Assembly (NCBI GenBank): GCA_964023275.1
Contig: OZ029916.1
Location: 14,624,607-14,688,606, forward strand
Source of the DNA: Norana najaformis
Taxonomy: Eukaryota > Annelida > Clitellata > Crassiclitellata > Hormogastridae
Direction of reading: 5' to 3'
Length of the DNA: 64,000 nt
Shown here: positions 25,826-38,700 of the stretch, piece by piece
Layout: each line of letters starts with the position of its first letter
Numbering within the stretch: position 1 is the first letter of the stretch
Made by a program: the position numbers and the translations under genes
The notes under the pieces: generated by a model
Seen by the model: only the letters and a program-made list of their open reading frames with translations
What the model was told of the DNA's origin: nothing
Database searches by the model: none

Positions 25826-25918
25826 CTATAATGATGATGATGATGGTGGTGATGGTGGTGATGATGATGATGATGATGATAATAATAATAACAACAACAA
25901 TATTAATAATAATAATAG
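25826..25918. repeat. (ATG/GTG)n(AAT)n microsatellite
   Basis: GATGAT/GGTGGT units grade into AATAAT and ACAACA. Confidence 0.9.
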
Positions 25919-26214
25919 CCATCTCAGAATGCAATTTTTCATCCGGATAATTTTTTAACTTCCTGAGGGATCATAAATACCTCGGGGCTAAAAAAATACT
26001 AATAACCCTTTAACAGCTCCTAGCGTAATTTTTGTTCCTGGGGATTACACTTACCTCAGTTAGTAAAAATTATAATTCTCTCATTCTTTGAAATGGCCTC
26101 GTCCTGGTTGCATGTGTCCCGCTTTGCTGATTTTATTCTTTGGATATCTATTTGTGTGGCTTTTTAGCATTTCTTTTGTCAGTTTTCGCATCGACATGCA
26201 GTCTATCTTAAGTC

Positions 26215-26362
26215 TATCCGACTGAGTGCCTGACTCCTGGATCTTGACCCTTTTGCCTATCGATTTTGTTTTGACTGAGCGCCTGTGAATAAGCTGGTTC
26301 CCGCGACTTAGCTTTTGCTGAGCGCTGTAGAAATCTCGAGATTACGATTACGATTACGAAGC
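26215..26362 (+). repeat. LINE family A 3' end, copy A3 with (ATTACG)n tail
   Basis: Plus orientation: GGATCTTGACCC, GCCTATCGATTTTG, GAATAAGCTGGTTCC, GAGCGCTGTAGAAATCTCG and then GATTACGATTACGATTACGA. The hexamer tail at the 3' end is also seen in copies A2, A4, A5 and A6 and marks the family. Confidence 0.8.
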
Positions 26363-26399
26363 TATTTTTTTCATTTTTCCTGATTGTTTTCTTAACGCT

Positions 26400-26840
26400 T
26401 TAGTTCATACTTTCGCACATCGTACGCGAGGGAGATACTAAAGGTAGGCCTGCTGTATCTAATGGCCTTCTGGAGTTGGGCCCTCTAAACAGGCAGGCAA
26501 ATCCAGCGGCATCTGTAGCCACTCTCCAGATAAAAGACAGCTTCATCTCCGCGAAGGGACAGCCCATCTTGACGGTCCGAGAGACAATCCCTGCCCTGGT
26601 TCTAACCGCCACCCTTGACTTTGTCATCGGCCTCACTGGATTGGGTGGGTCAAACGACACAACCCAACAAAACAGGACGCTTGTTGATCTGAACATTTGG
26701 CCACCCCCTTGCAGTTTGATAGTAGATCAGGAAGTTGGCCGCCGCCTTCTCAACCACATCCTTGAGGGTGCTCGATTGGCCTGCTCACAGTCTATGTCTA
26801 ACATCCTCAGCTCCATCTGTAGCCGCCCGCCCCTCTGACC
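26400..26840. other. Overlapping open frames, unassigned
   Basis: About 360 bp are open on both strands (plus 26476-26838; minus 26400-26696). Neither translation shows a recognisable domain and no splice pair supports an exon. It could be a decayed mobile-element piece belonging to the LINE that follows. Confidence 0.3.
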
Positions 26841-27744
26841 TACAGATTGCTTGCCTCTAATCTAATCTAATGCAACCTAGTGTAGCTTTATCGACTTTCT
26901 TGACTTTATTGAATTTTACATCTGAATGAAAGCGAGCTGGTCGCAGGCGCAATTCGGTAAATATTGCCAAGAACCGGTTGGAAGCCTCAGGTGACTACCT
27001 CACAAAGCCCACGATGGTTCTGGAACATTGCAGGGATGTATGATCTTGCCGCATGGACCGCCGCTGTAACTTTCAAACGCATCTAATAGTCTTAGAAGGG
27101 ATGTCTGGCTGAGGTCTGCTTAGAGCGTCCGTCAGGAGCTTCAAAGCTTCATCTGTCATGACTTCAGTTCTTAAATTTGGTTCTTTTTCAATTTCACCAC
27201 AAACGGGCCAACAGCAGGCAGACCATATTGGTTTCAGTTTTCTTCTGTCTCTTTCTCTAACTCAAATTGCATTTCCTAAAATCAGACTGCCGCATCGGCT
27301 TTCTACTTAACCTCACCTTGGGTGGTAGCCTGGAATCCTTTCCTAAGGATATTGAGTCAATAGTTTCCTTAGAATCCTCGGTGGGACTGGATATCAACAG
27401 ACATAAATACGAGTTTTATAGGCATTCATGTACTGCAATTGAGAATCGGATTTTCAAACGTTTGACCATGAATCATTGACTATTTTGGGAGTCCCTCTTT
27501 CAAAGGCTCGGCACTAGATGTCTCACCGGAGGCACATGGTGAGGCACTTCGGAATGCACTTAATGGTCGGCAGAAACTGTCAGCACAGAGCAGCCTCGTG
27601 CTTTTAAGGTCTTCATTTGGTCCCCTAAACTAAGTCGTGTTCTCCGATGTTCCCTCTGTCGTGGTCACCATATACTGGGACATTTGGATCATATTATGCG
27701 GGGGCCTAAAATCCATCATCAATGTAAGTTTGAATGACCATCGG

Positions 27745-28092
27745 TAATCGTAATCGTAACTAAGCGACAAACGAAAGCTAAGTCGCGGGAATCAGCTTAT
27801 TCACAGGCGCTCAGTCAGAGCAAAATCGATAGGTAGGAAGAGTTAGATTAGGTTTCAGGTTAAGATCCAAAGGTCAGGACAGCAGACAGTCAGACGGCGA
27901 CGGTGGGTGGTGTTTGGAATTGGAGCGATGAGACAGGTAAGAAGAAGATAAGGAATCTGGATAGGATTTGTGGAACAGGAATGTTTTATCTTTAAGTGAA
28001 AGACCCTGCCAGAGATGGCAAGGGATGAAGTGTAGTCGAGTTCGTAGAATGGGTAAGATAATTGTCGTAATACTAGCGGGAGTTTATTTAGT
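27745..28092 (-). repeat. LINE family A copy A4, inserted in another LINE
   Basis: Minus orientation, tail AATCGTAATCGTAACT at 27746, then AACGAAAGCTAAGTCGCGGG, the (CAGA)-type patch, GGTGGGTGGTGTTTGGAATTGG and AGAATGGGTAAGATAATTGTCG, ending near GGGAGTTTATTTA. The RT reading of the host LINE stops exactly at its left edge and resumes at its right edge. Confidence 0.7.
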
Positions 28093-28289
28093 AAGTGGTT
28101 GCAGGTCTCTTTCCCATTCGAGATCTTGGATTGGGTATGAGACGTGTTGCATCGCTGGTTTCATCAACTCCAATCTGCCATCTTCACCAAACGCCCCACT
28201 GTCCAAGATACCTACAGCGAGAAAAGGTTGGCTGGACGCTATGACACACTCCCGGCTATCCTAGATCCTCTGCCAATGAAACAGGGTGC

Positions 28290-28410
28290 AAAGGATAGAC
28301 GATTGTGTAATTGTAAATGTACACATTTTCTACTGTATATCGACCATATGGCCTCGACCCTGCTTAGTTTTCCCTGAATTAATCGGGTAAGATCCTTGGA
28401 GAACGATAGG
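28290..28410 (-). repeat. SINE-like repeat, family C copy 2 (partial)
   Basis: TGTAAATGTACACATTTTC, ACCATATGGCCTCGACCC and TTAATCGGGTAAGATCC match the copies at 20.2-20.4 and 53.2-53.3 kb. It breaks off at GATCCTTGGAG, where the third LINE sequence resumes, so it also interrupts or borders that LINE. Confidence 0.5.
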
Positions 28411-28664
28411 CTGTCAATGTAGCCTGCCACTGAAAACCCTGTGGATCGGGCAAGGGTTTTGGCTGCTTCCTTTCATCTCTCAGGTGATTGGCTAACTGTA
28501 CTCCCAATTCCTTCTGGTGGCCTCTGGCAGACGATAAGGCGGTGCAGGTGGCAGTGGGTCTTCGCTTGGGACTTGATCTCTGCCACCCCCACAAATGCAG
28601 ATGTGGAGACGCGCTTGACTTTGTCACGAATTCTTTTCCGATAAACTCTCAAAATCCAGTTTCT

Positions 28665-29180
28665 GTTTGTAATGACTCTATTTACAAGTCAATTTACAGC
28701 TTAAGCCAATTATTTACAGCGACTCTTACTTGGTAATACTGTCATATTCTTCTACACACACAAAAATCACCCAGTCAAACTCTTACAAAGAGAAACAAAA
28801 TTTATGGTGCACACAGACCCTGTAGAAGACCTAGTATCCGGCGTTATCTACTTCAGCTCCGTTGGTAATTTTCGACCAGTGCAAAGAGCACCAGAGGAAC
28901 TTAAGTGGATGCCAAAGGTTTATTCGGCAGACACCACAGGCGTAGACAAGTCCTGAGAACAACTCCAGTTCCACTTGATCTTTTATCCACAAGATTCCAT
29001 TTCAACCTCCAGGCGATCAAAGTCCAGGTCACATCCAGTTGACCAAACTCCAGGGCACCGGAAAAAACGAAAAACCTAGCTATTCTACCCTTCTTCAACT
29101 TCCTATACTTCATGTCATGGCCTCGCCTCTCTATGCAGCCCGTCAGCCAAGGACTTCATCTGAATTCCCAAATTCTCTTT
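28665..29180. repeat. Dispersed repeat, family D copy 2
   Basis: CTATTTACAAG...ATTTACAGCTT at 28678 and GGCGTTATCT..CAGCTCCGTT at 28840 repeat the arrangement at 4.47-4.65 kb. Downstream GTCATGGCCTCGCCTC near 29115 loosely resembles the end of copy 1. Class uncertain. Confidence 0.4.
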
Positions 29181-29228
29181 CAACTGGAGGTTTGCTCCAT
29201 AAGACTACAACTGACTTAACCCCCCTCT

Positions 29229-29720
<492 letters not shown>

Positions 29721-29775
29721 GTCTCTCACACAACTCTCCCGATCGCCGTGCACGCCATCCCATCCATCACTTCAG

Positions 29776-29799
29776 CCACAACAAGGTGAAGTTCATCAG
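29776..29799 (+). CDS. Possible 24-nt microexon of the three-module gene
   Basis: An acceptor (CCATCACTTCAG) at 29775 and a strong donor (CATCAG then GTGAGG) bound 24 nt that encode about HNKVKFI. The donor is phase 2, exactly what the next exon at 31021 needs, and joining gives [14 protein letters not shown], a natural amphipathic helix start. No other AG lies between the CTAT tract and 29775, so the tract would act as the pyrimidine-rich region for this acceptor. If the exon is larger it must read through the repeat. Earlier exons and the start codon were not found. Confidence 0.4.
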
Positions 29800-32700
29800 G
29801 TGAGGTACTTAATATAGTGAGCATTTTGTGACAGAATTGCACTGGGCTCTCTTATGATTGTCAAGGAGTAAATATGTCCGTTGACTGAGTGGAATCCTTG
29901 AAATTAAGTCTAAGCAACAAGTGAAGAAGACAGATCGGCTGAACGGAAGAAACTGATTGCCTCATCGTAGCTACTAATTAACCCATCCTAATTACGATGA
30001 TCATGAACATAGCTTCCACTGAACAAGCTCAAAGTTCCGCTTATTTCGTGCATGTAATAAATTAAATGGTCACAAAATTATATTAAATTATAGATTTGTT
30101 ATAAAACTCTATTGTACTCTGTCATCAGGAAGATCAGCCTCATCGTCATTGTGATGATCATACGACGATCATACGACGATCATTGTCGTCACAGCCGTAG
30201 ATGTGGTCAAATTCTCATCTGGATGGACTGTCAATGTTTAAATCGCATGGGTCGTCGCTTACCCATGATCCCCGGTTCAGGCAACGCCGGTGACAAAGAG
30301 GAAGTGGAAAGAGGAGGCAGAGAATGAGGAGGAAAAGGAGGAGGAGGAGGAGTAGGACGAGGAAGAGGAAGAGGAGGGAAAGAAACAGAAGAAGTCAGCG
30401 GTGACAGAGAGACAGACAGTGACGATGGGACCAGCCGACGAACACTTAAGATGGCGCTTCTCTCAGAGGACGACATACGATGCCACAAAAAGACTTTAAG
30501 GACACTCTTCCTCTATCACTCACTCCTTCCCGTCCTCTGCTTCTTTTCTTGCCCCTACTCCTCTGTCCATGCCAGTCCCCGATCTGATATACGAAATTGT
30601 GTGCTGGCTTCGTAGTCGGTTTGGGTGTGGCCAATTGCATTTCTGCACCGACTCTTTCTCTCTTATTAGATTAAGCGCTCCAATAGTTCTAGAATTCGTC
30701 CGATCCTACTTTCAGCCGATCGACGCGACGCTAATTTTTCGAAATCATTTAGCTCTGGACAACATTTCGAAATCATATCCAGCGCCAGGAACTCCAAATT
30801 TATCTCGCAGGCGACGCTGCCAACAAAAACAGGCAGAGTCTGAGTGAGTGAGTGAATGAGCGAGCGAGCGAGTGATGTGTGAAAAAGATTAAATATACTA
30901 AAGCGAATCAAACGATAGACAGGAAGAAAGAACGATTGTGCAATCGACTGAATGAATGAATGATTCTCTGCGGAGCCACTAATCGTTAACTGAATCAACT
31001 GATTCATTGATTGATCGCAGACATTTGCTCAACAAAGCCAATGACTGGCTCCGTAGGAATCCGGGTCTGGCCGTCAGAGGCTGCGAGACAGTCACGTGGA
31101 TGTCACATGACCCGAAGAGACTCGAAGACAGCGAAATGATGACGATGTCGAAGAAAGTCACCGTCGACTCCACAACCTACTTTGTACGAGGGTTACGGTG
31201 GGTAAAGTCGACTTTCGATTTGGCCTTAGCTCCTCCCCTTCTACTATGATTCATCTTCTTCACGTTTCAGACCTTCTGCACTTTATTCTTCTATTCTATT
31301 TTCTTCATTCTTCATCATCACTTGTAGGTCTGTCTCTTTCTTATTGCCCTATCCCTTTCCTTCTCATCCTAATTCTTCATCGTCCCGCCTTAACTTCAAT
31401 GCCGCCTTTTAATTTCGACTGCGGAATATAATTAACGGAATATGACAAGAATAAAGTAGCATCCGAATCCTTCGTCTTCAAGATCACAGGAGCTGTGCGA
31501 AGAGTTGCTGTTTGCCCGTCAAAGAAGGACATCTGACACACACAACTGAACGCTCTTTTGGGTTCGAATCCCAAGTCCGTTATGTGAAATCGACATAGAT
31601 CGCATTTTCGAACTGTGCGTAACCTCGGAAGCCATCATCTTCCATTTGAGTCCATCCTTAAATCCCTCAGAAAGTAACTTAATTAGTAAGTAAGTAAGAA
31701 AGAACGTATATGCAGCTAAAGCATGCATAAAAATTCGATCTGACATGCAGATTTAACTGCATACTAACCAGCAGACACGTACTTAAGTAGGTATGTACGG
31801 GTTTAAGCATATTATTACAGAGATAACACAGTCGCCTATGTGTGCGTTCCCCCTTCGTCCCTACCCCTGTCCTTGTCCCTGACCCTCTTCCTGGCCAAGT
31901 GAAAAGAAATTACTTTGCTATTATATTATATGCGAGGTATCGCCAGCATCTAAGGTCATTAGTATACAGTATAATCTGCCAGATCACATTTTTAGCTTTA
32001 GCTGCACATAGTTACTTAATTATTTACTTACTTAGAGAAAAATATGAGGGCGCTATACAAAATTTGACAGGGCTTAGATGCACAAGCGTGAAGCACTCTT
32101 ACGCCTCACGAAGTATTGCGTAGCTCTTAATTAACGTTCATGAAAAGACAGTCGAGCGTCGTATCATTTATTTTCTAATATAGTGTCATGAGTCACTAGA
32201 ACTTTCTGTTATAGCAAGTCTTTCCAGTTATTACTTAGTATATTTTCAACAATAGCACCGACAGTACATCCTTCGATAAAAAATTGATGCGCTTAATTCG
32301 GCGAACCGAGGTGGAAAGATACACCTTTTGGTGGGAAAATCCATCTTTCACTAGGATTAATCGAGACTTACCACCCCGATTATAGGCCTGCACTGGGTGA
32401 GTTTTCCACTCCTACCACAGTCATTTCACCGACAGTATTACTGTTGAAATTGTCCACCACGAGACTACCGTTTATTTGTACAGCGTAGACATTGAATTTC
32501 CAAATTCGTAAGCCGCACTGGGATTGAAACCGCAGACGCAGCGCTGACAGACCACAGTGTTATTCTCGCCACCACGACGATGCAGGAAGCGGACACTAGG
32601 TGACGACAGTTCCACAAACAGAATCGATCAGAACGACTGAGTGCAAATAGCGGCGGCGACAAAGGTTGCGGCGCGTGTCATTAGTCATCACTTGTGTCCG

Positions 32701-35700
32701 CAAAACAGTGACAGAGTTTGAATGATGCAAAACCAGCAGCTGCAATTATTAACGGTATCTGTATGTGTCTGAGTGAGCCTCTATTTTTGACAGACTGTGG
32801 CTCATCCCAAGGCCAGCAGCCGGCCGACAAGAGATGCTCTGTCATCGCGACTTCATCCCAGACAGTCAGACGGACTGCATACAGCAACTGATCGCAAAGG
32901 CTAACAAGAAGTTCTGCCACACTTCAAATAAAAGTAAATACTTTTCAACGTGGCTCACTCATACGTCAAGGACATAATACGCACAAGTGAGAGGAACTGC
33001 GCAAAACCCCGCAGACATTACTTTTTGCCTATTTTGAAATATGAAATTGGCAAATCCATGTAGATTTTGAGTAAATTTCGATGTATTTAGGTATATCCAG
33101 AAAAGTTCGGTTAAATTGAAGGACACAGTTTTATTTTCTGCAGTATAAAGTACGCCGCGTTAACTGATTTCACACGAAACAAACCTGTTACTGTCGAGAT
33201 TAATTTCTCAAAATTGATTTCAGAAAATGCATTGGGTTCTTCATAAAATTACGTTACCTCCAGCAAAGAATTAGGCCTAAAATACTCTTGATTTAGTATT
33301 CATTTAGCCAAGAAAACTAACAACTGCCAAATATAAAAACCATATCAAGTGCATAAAGTGAATATTATTTCATGACGATATGAAATTAAATGCTGATTGA
33401 TTGAGTTCATCAATGACCAAATTGTAAGAACATGCTTGAGTCTTTGTAGATTGTTATAGAGTAATCGAGACCATTAAGATCCGATAGCACGAATAGTTGT
33501 AGCAAAGGTTCTTTGGCACAGGATCTGGGGTTATTTAGTATTTACTTAATGCGATAGCTTATACAGGATTGATGAAGAAGCCGACGATAATCGATTTGCA
33601 TGCAGACAGAATTTCAGTCACGCCCTGCATTTCCTGTATTTTTCGCGTTTATGACTTTATTCTGTGACTCTTCGAGTATTCAGCCAAGGGTAGCGTTGGT
33701 GCCAAAACTAAATGGCTGCGTAGGCCACGGAAAATTTCAGAGGAGCCACAGCAAGATCCTAAGTTGAAGGTTAATCCACAAGTGTCAAATGGCGCCGAAA
33801 GGGTGGGAAGTACAAGGGCTCTGAAAAGCGACGCAAGCAACCATTTTCAGACATTTTTTGACCGTTTAAATTTAATTTACCATAGTATATGTATACAGCA
33901 GTAGATCTCAGCAGGCGAGGATTTAACAAACAGCTGAGTGTACTTCTCGATGATAAATAGGCCTACTAGCAATGCCTTGAGTTGAAATTGTAGAAGCAGA
34001 TATAAATCTGTGAGGTTTATGGAAGGAGCATCCTTTCCATTCTTTCCCATGTGACGATCAGAGGAGCACGTAGGTCGGGCTCCCCAGTGGTTTCCGGGCA
34101 TCACTCTGTGGAAGCTCTCCAGTGGTTTCCGAAGCAGGCTGCCAGTGATTTTGCTGCATCGCTGAATGCATTTTAAACGAATTTCGAGGCGTTTTGAACA
34201 AGTGGTTTTGACTGAGTAAAGAAGCAAATTTAAAGAATAAAAGGATTGAAATACATTTAGGAGCAAATCAGAATAATTCTGTACAAGTGATTTTGAAGCA
34301 CTGTTGGAACAGATCCAAGGAACAAAATTTCGCTTTGTTTCTTCTGAGCAAATTAGATCTCAAGTCATTCTGAAGCGGATTCTCGTGGACTTCATTAGAA
34401 CCAATCTGACAATTTCGTGCAAGTCAATTTATTTCATTTTAAGCGCATCTCTGTACAGCTGAGATTTAACTTGTTTGAATCACAACTTTAAAATTAAGAG
34501 CTGTATTTCTGTAATTAATGGCTGAAATTTAAAGCTGACGGTAACAGTAAAAGCTCCAACGCTGATGCATCAAATTGTGCTGAGGAAGCCCTGTTAGACC
34601 TGCACCCCACAAATTGTGAAGGTCAGTTAACTGATTACTTAGTGCATTAATTATCCACTGCGTATTAAGACAAGAAATGCAATCACAGAACACCAGTTTT
34701 GCGGTCAAACGAAGCACATGTGTGCTTAAAATATCGGTGAAGTTGTCTATAAAACTGGGGACGTTCCCTCTGGCCTTATGGTTACTATTGTAAGATTGTG
34801 ACATTCGGGATTAGAAGGACAGGCTACCAAATCAGGGAACCAGAAGAGTTAGGTTAGGAAAGAACAGAAGTCATGAATGGGGACAATAAAGGCGGACAAA
34901 TACAATAATTATGGCCTTATGTTCAAGGCCTTATGGCTATTAACTCATTCAAGAACTTGTCTTTTAGTTTGAATTAGTTTCCTTTATCGACTTAATATAT
35001 TTCCGCGTCAAGATGGCGACAACGTAGCAATCAAAATTCTTTTAGTGCCAAATACTTTATAGAGAAAAGTAATCATACAAAATAATCGTTCTAAAAAACT
35101 TTAAGAAATAAAAGTGCTAAGTAGACGTTTCTTTTCAATTTTAATTATTATTATTAGATACATTGCTTAAGTTCTACGGGACAAGAGAAAAGTTGGGAAG
35201 GAATAACTGCAGTTCTCTGTTCCCATTGCTGTGTCATAACTTTCTTGTAGAGTCAGGTCTTCTGCTCCCAGATTTGAACCGGGCGTAGCCACAACAGACA
35301 CTCATGAATGCATAAACAATTGAATTCGGCATTTGAAGCACGTGATGCCACATTTCTGAGTAGCTCTAATTTAATTGAATCTCAGTCTAGATAAACCTGC
35401 GGGGTTACTATAGGTCAAATCCTGACGACGGAGACCGTGAGCATTCCGCTGCTGCCGCCGAGTGGAAGAGCAGGAGGAGGAGGGGCCGGGTGTAGAGTGG
35501 ACTCTGGACTGACCGAGTGGGTCGAACCAGTCAATGACGATATCCGCTATGCCTTCGTCGTCCGAATCTACTACTTCAAGGATGCTCGCAGCAAACAGTA
35601 TGGCAGCGACGGCATTCAGATCGGTAAGTCATCACCAACTTCATCACGACCAACACCAACCGCACCATCAAGACTATCACCAACAACATCTATCACCACT

Positions 35701-38700
35701 AAGCCCACCACGACTAGTATCACAACCATCACTTCAAAGATCTTAAACGCATTGAAGTTAACAGCTTAATTATTATGCGTAATTGCCTTGCAGTTTACCT
35801 ACCTCATACCTTTCTTTTCTTTTTTCCTGCAGTCACTCCCTCTTTCCAATTTTGGACTGCTCTTAGATCTAATGTAACCTGGTGTAATCTGCAAACTCAT
35901 GGAGCGCTTTTATCGTAATATACAAGGTACAGTATCAGATGATGTTTGATTTAAGCAAAATTGCATTCCGTAATCCCAAATCTTTTGATAATCGGATAAC
36001 AGGTTGATTTCCAGAGGCCGCAGATCTCGAAAATACACGCAGACCATGGAAAAGAACAAGCAATGAGTTTAAGATCTTAATGCCAATACATAATTTTCTG
36101 ACGGGCTGTGCTCCATCTTATCTCAGAGACTTATGTGCCTCGATCTCGTCCCATTCTGGCTGTAGATCTCTTCGCTCTGCTGCACAGGGTGACCTGTTTT
36201 TCACTCAGCCCCGAACTTCTACTCACATTGCAGCATAGAAGCTTCGTTGTAGTTCGTCTGTCTTTCTGCAAAAAATTCCCCAGCAATTTGTACGACATAA
36301 CCCTCTTGAACTTTTCTTGCATATTTTTGTAAGCGCTTGAATATCACTCTGTTTGATCGTGGTCTTGTGTAGTCAGTGCGAAAGAACCTATGAGGAGTTT
36401 CTCTTGAAGTGGCGCTATACAAATTTGCAATTACAACTGCGATTGCATCAGCAGCATAAGAGTAAGTAACACCATCACCACAACACCACCACCCCAATGC
36501 CAGCACGATCAGCACCAATATCGTCACCATCACCGTTCAAATCATGTTCCCCACGACCATCGCAACCGCTGTCTGCTCCTATGTCTGCGTGTTTTGTACT
36601 CGAACTTCTGGGTGGTCCTGATTCTGGCACTGCTCTTGCATCAGTTGCTGATGCTGTTCACCATCGTTCGCGTTAATCCAACCAGATCCGCTGCCATTTA
36701 TTCTGCGTTCGCATCAAAACGTCTCGCGCATCATAGTTTCACTAAGCGTCGTCGTCTTTCGGACGACGGCTGTTTGCAGCTTCAGCAGCCACAAATGTCA
36801 CTCGTTTGCACCAGCAGCAGGTTTCCTTCATTGCCTTCTAATTGCCGCTGCAGCTCTAGTGGTTACGTCGTTTCCCATCTTAATGGATGGTTGCGAGTTT
36901 AAGTCTCGACAAGACGCCACTTTTGAGCATTTTCCTCCCTGCTGTCTCATCAAGCAGCAGTTGGGCGTGCACGACTCTTCTTAGATTACTTTCAATAGAA
37001 TATATCTGAAGTATCGATTTTAGGAGTAAAAGACATGATTCCTCAGCCGAAAGAAGACGGCTACGAGGGCTTCGAAGAGCTGACGGATCGAGCCAACAGT
37101 TGGCTAAAAGACCAGAGTGACATCTTAGTAACGAACATGCAATCTCTGACAGTTCAGAAGAACGCCGGTGAGATCACCAGCTTCATCTTCCCACTCATCC
37201 CTCCTACTTTCTCTCTTTCTTCCTCCTTCAATTCTTATGCACGTACGTATGTATCTAGATACTTACTATAGCGCCTTTTAAGTTCCTCAAAAAAGCGCTG
37301 CATGCGCCAGTCTGAATGATGTTAAAATGTTAAAATCATTAAGGACAAAATGTTAATCAATAAACAAACAGCGCCCAGATAACTAGAAGAGTGATCACTT
37401 TTGTGTCTGTCCTTACCGTTGCAGGTGTTGTTATTACCGTTGTTTTTTTTCTTCTTCTGTTTTTTTTTGGTATCTTGCTTCTCCTATTTTCTCTTTGTCC
37501 CTGGATAAGGCATGTCTACGTCACGTCGGCCTCGATCGTTCGTCTCCGTCTATCAATACCTCAGTCTCTCTGTTAGCATCAAAGCGTTCACCCGGGTGTA
37601 ATTTAGCCAAAGCTATGAGACGGCGTTGGAACCTTCAGCCAGTTGTGTAACGTCTCATGTTGGCAACCTAAACGTTAAAGCTAACTTCTACAAAGCCCAA
37701 TAATAGAGTTGAATAAGGGTAAGGTGTGAGTTCAACAAGTTTTATTGGCTGTTTGCACAAGAGGTAGCCATATTAACCCGAATTACTATACAATCAGTTA
37801 CTATGAGTTTAATTTCAGATGGCCGTGTGTTTCTCTAGCTTGTTGATCAATTAGTTGGTCGCAGGCGGATTTCGTTCGACAATTTTCGTTCGTTCGGACT
37901 TCTAATGTAAGCGTACTTGGAGTCATTTCTCTCTTTTGCCATCGTTTTTGAGTGCTTTTGGATGGTGTTCAGTCATTTGTTATCGAAATCTCGTGCGCCG
38001 TCAGTAGACTTGTCTACCCTGAGGAGTTTCAGGTTACTAGCTGGGCAATGTCAAGCTCCATTCGGAAATGCCAAGAGAGTCCTTGATTCAGTGCTGACAG
38101 TTCTACTGCGGAGACTCTACGACCAATTGACCGATTGCTCAAGAATGTCGTTCTCTATGAACTTGGTTCCTGAGAGATGTTTGGACGCATAGGGACTGCT
38201 TGCCTTTGGGGTTCTTGTGCTGCGAGCCTCGTCGCTCCTCTTCTTCGATGCTGCATAATCCGGAAACTCTGAACATGGTCTTCTCTGGATGGGAAGCTAT
38301 CGGTTGGCTCTGCGTGTCTGCGGAAAGTCTTCAGTGATGATTCTTCTAGTTATCTGAGCACTGTTCGCTCATTGGTTACATTTTTGTTGTTAATGACTTT
38401 AACATCATTTACGATGGCGCAGGCAGGGCTTTTCTGAGGTCCTTAAAAGATAACACATAAAATTTAAAGATGTATAATGTTATCTAACGCAGGTTGCGTT
38501 GCATAAGCACTGCATAGCGATTTAAAACAAGCGTTTGAGCATTTTCATGCCTTTGGAAGCCTCGCTTTGCAACCGGAACTGTCTTCTATTGGTTCTTTAG
38601 GGCCTCATTCTGAAACCGGAAGTGCCTGCTACTATTCAATGCCGGGCGTCAACAACGAACACCCGATGGAGTTCTTCCGGATTTTGCGCGTTGCCTTCGT

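Larger units (their letters stand above)
26990..28640 (+). pseudogene. Decayed LINE (third type), split by copy A4
   Basis: On the plus strand, weakly conserved RT pieces appear in order: LTLGGSLESFPKDIESI (27315-27365; resembles the region just after a YLDD box), VGLDINRHKYEFY (27382-27420), then FSDVPSVVVTIYWDIWI and SIINVSLNDHR (27645-27744). After the A4 insertion the same protein resumes with KWLQVSFPF and GLGYETCCIAGF (28095-28170), and ends with VAVGLRLGLDLCHPHKCRCGDALDF (about 28545-28625), the CxC tail of an Ingi/I-like group of LINE proteins. Multiple frameshifts and stops mean it is dead. Confidence 0.55.

Noticed and set aside
26400-26840. Open frames on both strands as a gene
   Set aside because: No recognisable domain and no splice pair; listed only as unassigned.
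31501-31600. Possible tRNA gene at the perfect box B near 31561
   Set aside because: No matching box A, anticodon stem or acceptor stem could be paired, and an (AGTA)n patch follows, so a SINE remnant is more likely.
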